A stretch of DNA of 64,000 nucleotides from Hortaea werneckii (Eukaryota; Ascomycota; Dothideomycetes; Mycosphaerellales; Teratosphaeriaceae), in the NCBI GenBank assembly GCA_037044905.1, contig JBAOKB010000037.1:186001-250000 (forward strand), written 5' to 3'. The translations under genes and the position numbers were made by a program. Under the pieces are notes generated by a model, which was given only the letters and a program-made list of their open reading frames with translations, was not told the origin of the DNA and searched no databases. Positions 62,635 through 64,000 of this stretch are shown one piece after another (position 1 is the stretch's first letter; each line of letters begins with the position of its first letter).

Positions 62635-64000
62635 CTACAATCTCCAGTCCAGCAGCCAGTCGCTTCGAACATCAGGCGCTGGTTGAACGACCTCGGTTTT
62701 GCCAGATTTGCCCAGGAAGGCGCCCGCATTGCTATACTGGAGATACTTCCCGTACTTCTTCGACTGTGCTACACTGTCATCCGACACGCCCGCGGCATCT
62801 TGAGGGATCCAGACCACTGGCGCTGGCTCTCGTGTTACAGGGTCTTGATATGCTGCCCGCAGCTCGGCTGCACGCTCCGCCGGAGTCAAATCGACAAGGT
62901 CGTCTGGATACCCTGCAATCGCGGCACCTAATTGGTCTGCGACATCATCCTTTCGGGTTTGCGCTGTACCATCGCGCTCATCGCCATGGTGTGGACTGCG
63001 CACTTGTGCGGCGGCTAGAGTGGCGCCAATGCGCTGGTGTAACCGGTTCATTGTCTTTCGTGCGCTCGCGGCGGTATAAGCCATTGTCCCTACTTGCTTT
63101 TCGCCTTCTGGCGCCGTATCTTGCATGTAAGATGGCTTTCCCGGTACACGCCGCCTGATCGACTCCGAAGACCGTCGACTTGATGCTGCAGTGATTGTTG
63201 AGCTCTGGTCATCCCCTGCATTTTCGTCGCTGTGCCCTTTCTCTCGCGCAAATCGCCGTCGCTCGGCGTCAGCTGCCTTATCCTCTAAGGTCACAGGTAT
63301 GAACTCCTTCAGCGGCCGGAGTGATTGCTCGAGGACATAGTGAAAGCCAGCTGTGAGACACAAGGCTACAATCATGATGACTGCTTGAGGTGTCGCTGTG
63401 ACATTGCCATCGGTGTTTCGAACAATAAAAAACAAGCCGATCAAAGTAATTTCCATGACATACACCCCTGCAAAGAGCTGGGAGAGTGCACCTTCGAACA
63501 GCGCGCCATGGGTGTCGACTTTGTTGCGTTGGACATAATAGTAGTTATGCCTGTATGCAACCCAAAATAGCATAAAAACGGCTGACACAAATACCAACAT
63601 CAAAGGGGCGATCACAGAGTAAATCATTCCTATACGAAAAGGTCAGCGACGTTCGCAACACCGCCACTCATCAATCGATGAACATCCTCGACGTACCTAT
63701 GACAGCAAAATTGGTCCATAGAGAAAAGACATTAGCCCACATTTGATGTGGCAGGGTGATCTGCAGCCAAGCTTCTTCTCTCGGCGTCTGAGAAAACCAT
63801 GGCCAAATTAATGTAATAAACAAAATCCGCAAGTATTGAAACAATGCGCTGCCGCTAAATCCAAGCGCTTGAATGATGAGGTAGTTAAAGAAATAGTTGG
63901 CTGCCTTGGGCAAGTTCGTTGCGAGTGTCTGTGTCACTCGAGTGGGGTTGCTTGCAATTACTGGGATTACCGCAAGCAAGCCTGACGAGATAGAAGTGAC
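62635..64000 (-). CDS. OSCA/TMEM63/RSN1-type cation channel, C-terminal part (cut by window edge)
   Basis: Exons >64000-63697 and 63629-62635 are seen; the gene continues beyond the right edge. The donor is GTACGT and the acceptor is CGTATAG; the intron is 67 nt and the join gives NFAVIGMIYSVIAPLM. The visible protein includes TLATNLPKAANYFFNYLIIQ, a hallmark of the DUF221/RSN1_7TM region. Several membrane helices follow (for example SVIAPLMLVFVSAVFMLFWV and MEITLIGLFFIV). A long cytosolic tail rich in charged residues (about 230) ends SDWLLDWRL. Relatives are osmosensitive calcium-permeable channels or their yeast homologues (Csc1, Rsn1, Phm7). The ion and regulation are not readable here. 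Confidence 0.85.

Overview
The window is nuclear DNA from a filamentous ascomycete (Pezizomycotina; a dothideomycete-like genome would fit, but the class cannot be fixed from sequence alone). The evidence is short GT-AG introns of about 50-150 nt with CTAAC/CTGAC-like branch sites, a fungal complex I 9.5 kDa subunit, a QDE-2-type Argonaute, a fungal GT90 glycosyltransferase, and a transposon degraded only by C-to-T/G-to-A transitions, as expected of repeat-induced point mutation (RIP). Gene models were built by reading exons and splice sites by eye. Several genes need introns that no single open frame shows.

Layout. 0-2.2 kb: gene-free, with a 45-base G run. 2.2-22.7 kb: housekeeping-type genes: a diverged Argonaute (-), a GT90 glycosyltransferase (-), arginyl-tRNA synthetase (+), a Tpa1/Ofd1-like prolyl hydroxylase (-), a MARVEL membrane protein (+), a TBC Rab-GAP (+) and a small F-box/2EXR-like protein (+). 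22.7-25.7 kb: a gene graveyard with a degenerate tandem repeat of about 88 bp, a SNF2 helicase relic, a cysteine-rich relic and long homopolymers. 25.7-38.1 kb: a CPR-like FAD/NADPH reductase without flavodoxin (-), an Inp54-like inositol 5-phosphatase (+), a small GPI-anchored protein (+), an F-box protein (-), complex I 9.5 kDa (-) and the oligosaccharyltransferase subunit WBP1 (+). 38.1-42 kb: duplicated non-coding units, an 81-bp tandem repeat frame and a secreted 18-repeat protein (-). 43-53 kb: a transcription-factor-like gene (-) and a flavin monooxygenase (+) in divergent orientation, separated by a 6.35-kb RIP-destroyed Ty1/copia element. 53.6-60.4 kb: a coiled-coil membrane protein (+) and a seven-exon secreted repeat protein of about 1453 residues (-). 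62.6-64 kb: the C-terminal part of an OSCA/RSN1-type cation channel (-) running off the right edge.

Most striking points. (1) The copia element keeps two 166-bp LTRs that differ at 18 sites, all transitions. Each LTR is better preserved at its outer end than its inner end, and ACTGC target duplications flank the element. It appears to have split a regulator/enzyme pair. (2) The Argonaute appears to lack the aligned D, D and H of the slicer tetrad. (3) There are two unrelated secreted tandem-repeat proteins. One has repeats that each begin after a basic residue, with several Kex2-type KR/RR sites. The other has six introns all in phase 2, two duplicate 213-nt exons, and matching CPC motifs at both ends. 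(4) The arginyl-tRNA synthetase carries an acid-free, basic N-terminal extension before a second ATG, suggesting one gene serves both cytosol and mitochondrion.
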